A model generated the notes under the pieces. That model was given only the letters and a program-made list of their open reading frames with translations, had not been told where the DNA came from and searched no databases. 64,000 nt of DNA from the NCBI GenBank assembly GCA_019359375.1, contig JAHHHL010000020.1, forward strand, positions 61,499 to 125,498, read 5' to 3'. The position numbers and the translations under genes are program-made. Positions within the stretch are counted from its first letter, which is position 1; the number at the start of each line of letters is the position of its first letter. This DNA comes from Lyngbya sp. HA4199-MV5. Its GTDB lineage: Bacteria; Cyanobacteriota; Cyanobacteriia; Leptolyngbyales; Leptolyngbyaceae. Positions 62,965 through 64,000 of the stretch are shown piece by piece.

Positions 62965-63843
62965 ATGCAACGAATTGGCTTTATCGGACTCGGCATCATG
63001 GGCAAGCCGATGGCGCGGAACTTGCTTAAGGCAGGGTATGCTCTGGTGGTTTATAACCGCAGCCGTCCGGCAATGGAGGAACTGTTAGCTGATGGTGCGA
63101 CGCTGGCAGATTCGCCCAAAGCGGTTGCTGAACAGGTCGATGTGGTGATTAGCTGTGTCTCCGATTCGCCAGATGTGGAGGCAGTGGCACTGGGCAACGA
63201 TGGTGTGATTGAAGGCGCAAAGTCAGGGCTGACGTTCATCGATATGTCTACGATCGCCCCTGCCACCGCCCGTAAGGTCTACACTGCCCTCAAGGAAAAG
63301 GGGATCGATGCGTTGGATGCTCCTGTTTCGGGGGGAGATATTGGGGCGCAGCAAGGCACTCTGTCGATTATGGTCGGTGGTGAGGAAGCCGTGTTTGAGC
63401 GATCGCGCCCCATTTTTGAAGCAATGGGCAAAAACATCGTTTACATCGGTGAAGCAGGTGCCGGACAGGTGACGAAAGCCTGCAACCAGATCGTTGTAGC
63501 GATGACCGTACAGGCGGTTGCTGAAGCGCTCACCCTGGCAAAGAAGTCGGGTGTCGATGTTGCCAAAGTGCGTGAGGCATTGATGGGTGGTTTTGCCCAA
63601 AGCCGCGTGTTAGACGTTCACGGCAAGCGCATTCTTGAACGAAATTTTCAACCGGGCTTCAAGCTCAACCTGCATCGTAAGGACATGAATATCGTCTTAC
63701 AAACAGGACGAGAAACAAGCGTTCCCCTGTTCGGCTCTGCCCAGGTGACGAGCATGATGGATGCACTGCTGGCACAAGATCAAGGCGAACTGGACAATTC
63801 AGCCCTGGCAACGCTTTATGAACTGCTTTCAGGCTTATCTTAA
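62965..63843 (+). CDS. garR: GarR-type 2-hydroxy-3-oxopropionate reductase
   Basis: This 292-residue beta-hydroxyacid dehydrogenase reduces tartronate semialdehyde to glycerate with NAD(P)H. The Rossmann motif is GFIGLGIMGKPMARNLLKAG, substrate-binding DAPVSGGDIGAQQGTLSIMV is the family signature, and Lys171 in GAGQVTKACNQI is catalytic. FQPGFKLNLHRKDMNIVLQ near the end supports the GarR/GlxR subgroup. It follows the DUF1537 kinase. The ATG follows CCTCACCTCCCT, with no Shine-Dalgarno sequence. In cyanobacteria the enzyme belongs to the glycerate branch of photorespiration. Confidence 0.92.
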   Translation: MQRIGFIGLGIMGKPMARNLLKAGYALVVYNRSRPAMEELLADGATLADSPKAVAEQVDVVISCVSDSPDVEAVALGNDGVIEGAKSGLTFIDMSTIAPATARKVYTALKEKGIDALDAPVSGGDIGAQQGTLSIMVGGEEAVFERSRPIFEAMGKNIVYIGEAGAGQVTKACNQIVVAMTVQAVAEALTLAKKSGVDVAKVREALMGGFAQSRVLDVHGKRILERNFQPGFKLNLHRKDMNIVLQTGRETSVPLFGSAQVTSMMDALLAQDQGELDNSALATLYELLSGLS

Positions 63844-64000
63844 AAACATGGGCGATCGTAGTCTTGGTGCGATCGCTAAGCTCGACTTTAGCCATTTGGA
63901 GGAAGAGGGACAAGGTATAGAAGAATGGGGTGAGCGGAACAAAGTCCATCTCACCCCTGAAAAGTTGTGTTTACTATACCAGAACCCACTGCGGCAATCT
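63844..64000. other. Right-edge noncoding sequence
   Basis: No gene is visible after garR. The stretch contains two HIP1-type sites (near 63850 and 63880) and a short AT-rich end. A minus-strand frame here only mirrors the garR gene. Confidence 0.5.

Overview
The window is chromosomal DNA from a cyanobacterium. The octamer GCGATCGC (HIP1) and its core CGATCG recur throughout, intergenic regions carry typical cyanobacterial short repeats, and several gene families are characteristic of the phylum: an InrS-like nickel sensor, SepF/Cdv2, Deg proteases, an ethylene-receptor-type kinase and an FeS-type cryptochrome/photolyase. The abundant dispersed repeats and MITE-like elements suggest a filamentous, Leptolyngbya/Oscillatoria-like genome, but the species cannot be read from the sequence.

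Layout. 0-5 kb: a truncated secreted protein gene, a small secreted protein, a Deg/HtrA protease, an InrS-type regulator and a Crp/Fnr regulator. 5-12 kb: a very large, mostly disordered coiled-coil protein whose last codons cross an A10 tract containing a dnaX-type A AAA AAG heptamer. Its -1 frame continues without a stop into an Hsp70/actin-fold ATPase. A convergent membrane/coiled-coil gene lies 4 bp beyond. 12-20 kb: a DUF6335-like protein, RecQ, a GH13 amylase-family enzyme, an exported Mn-type superoxide dismutase, tRNA-Gly(CCC), an M50 site-2 protease with CBS domains and a TVP38/TMEM64 membrane protein. 20-29 kb: an aminotransferase, an ethylene-receptor-like histidine kinase, a 1.2 kb noncoding stretch with tandem repeats, a MITE and hairpins, small membrane/coiled-coil ORFs, a UbiH-type FAD monooxygenase, a DUF39 homocysteine-biosynthesis protein and a low-complexity protein. 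29-34 kb: a GbsR/MarR regulator followed by an HlyD-MacB-type efflux cluster. 34-45 kb: a DUF21/CBS protein, UvrD/PcrA helicase, a Uma2 nuclease-fold protein, an intact IS1380-family insertion sequence (both inverted repeats and a CTAA duplication visible) and a 1.4-kilo-residue SNF2 helicase. 45-52 kb: an exported dienelactone hydrolase, two amino-acid/dicarboxylate transporters, a second RecQ, two AT-rich orphan ORFs and SepF. 52-64 kb: two overlapping sensor kinase genes, a small secreted Cys-rich protein, a membrane coiled-coil protein, an FeS photolyase, a BrnT/BrnA toxin-antitoxin pair, and a DUF1537 kinase next to a GarR-type reductase.

The most unusual item is the 5.0-10.8 kb locus. 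It combines a coiled-coil head, a long disordered region with seven copies of an F-x-L-E-[GQ]-x-x-[DNG]-L-F motif, a slippery A-tract and an actin-fold ATPase with an altered nucleotide-binding loop. The downstream frame has no ATG and no ribosome binding site before the ATPase core, so the two ORFs are probably one gene expressed by frameshifting or transcriptional slippage, unless the A-tract holds an assembly error. A second theme is the density of MITE-like elements: two form or overlap the stop codon of the adjacent gene. A third is a set of genes whose start codons follow CCTCCC-type pyrimidine tracts instead of a Shine-Dalgarno sequence.
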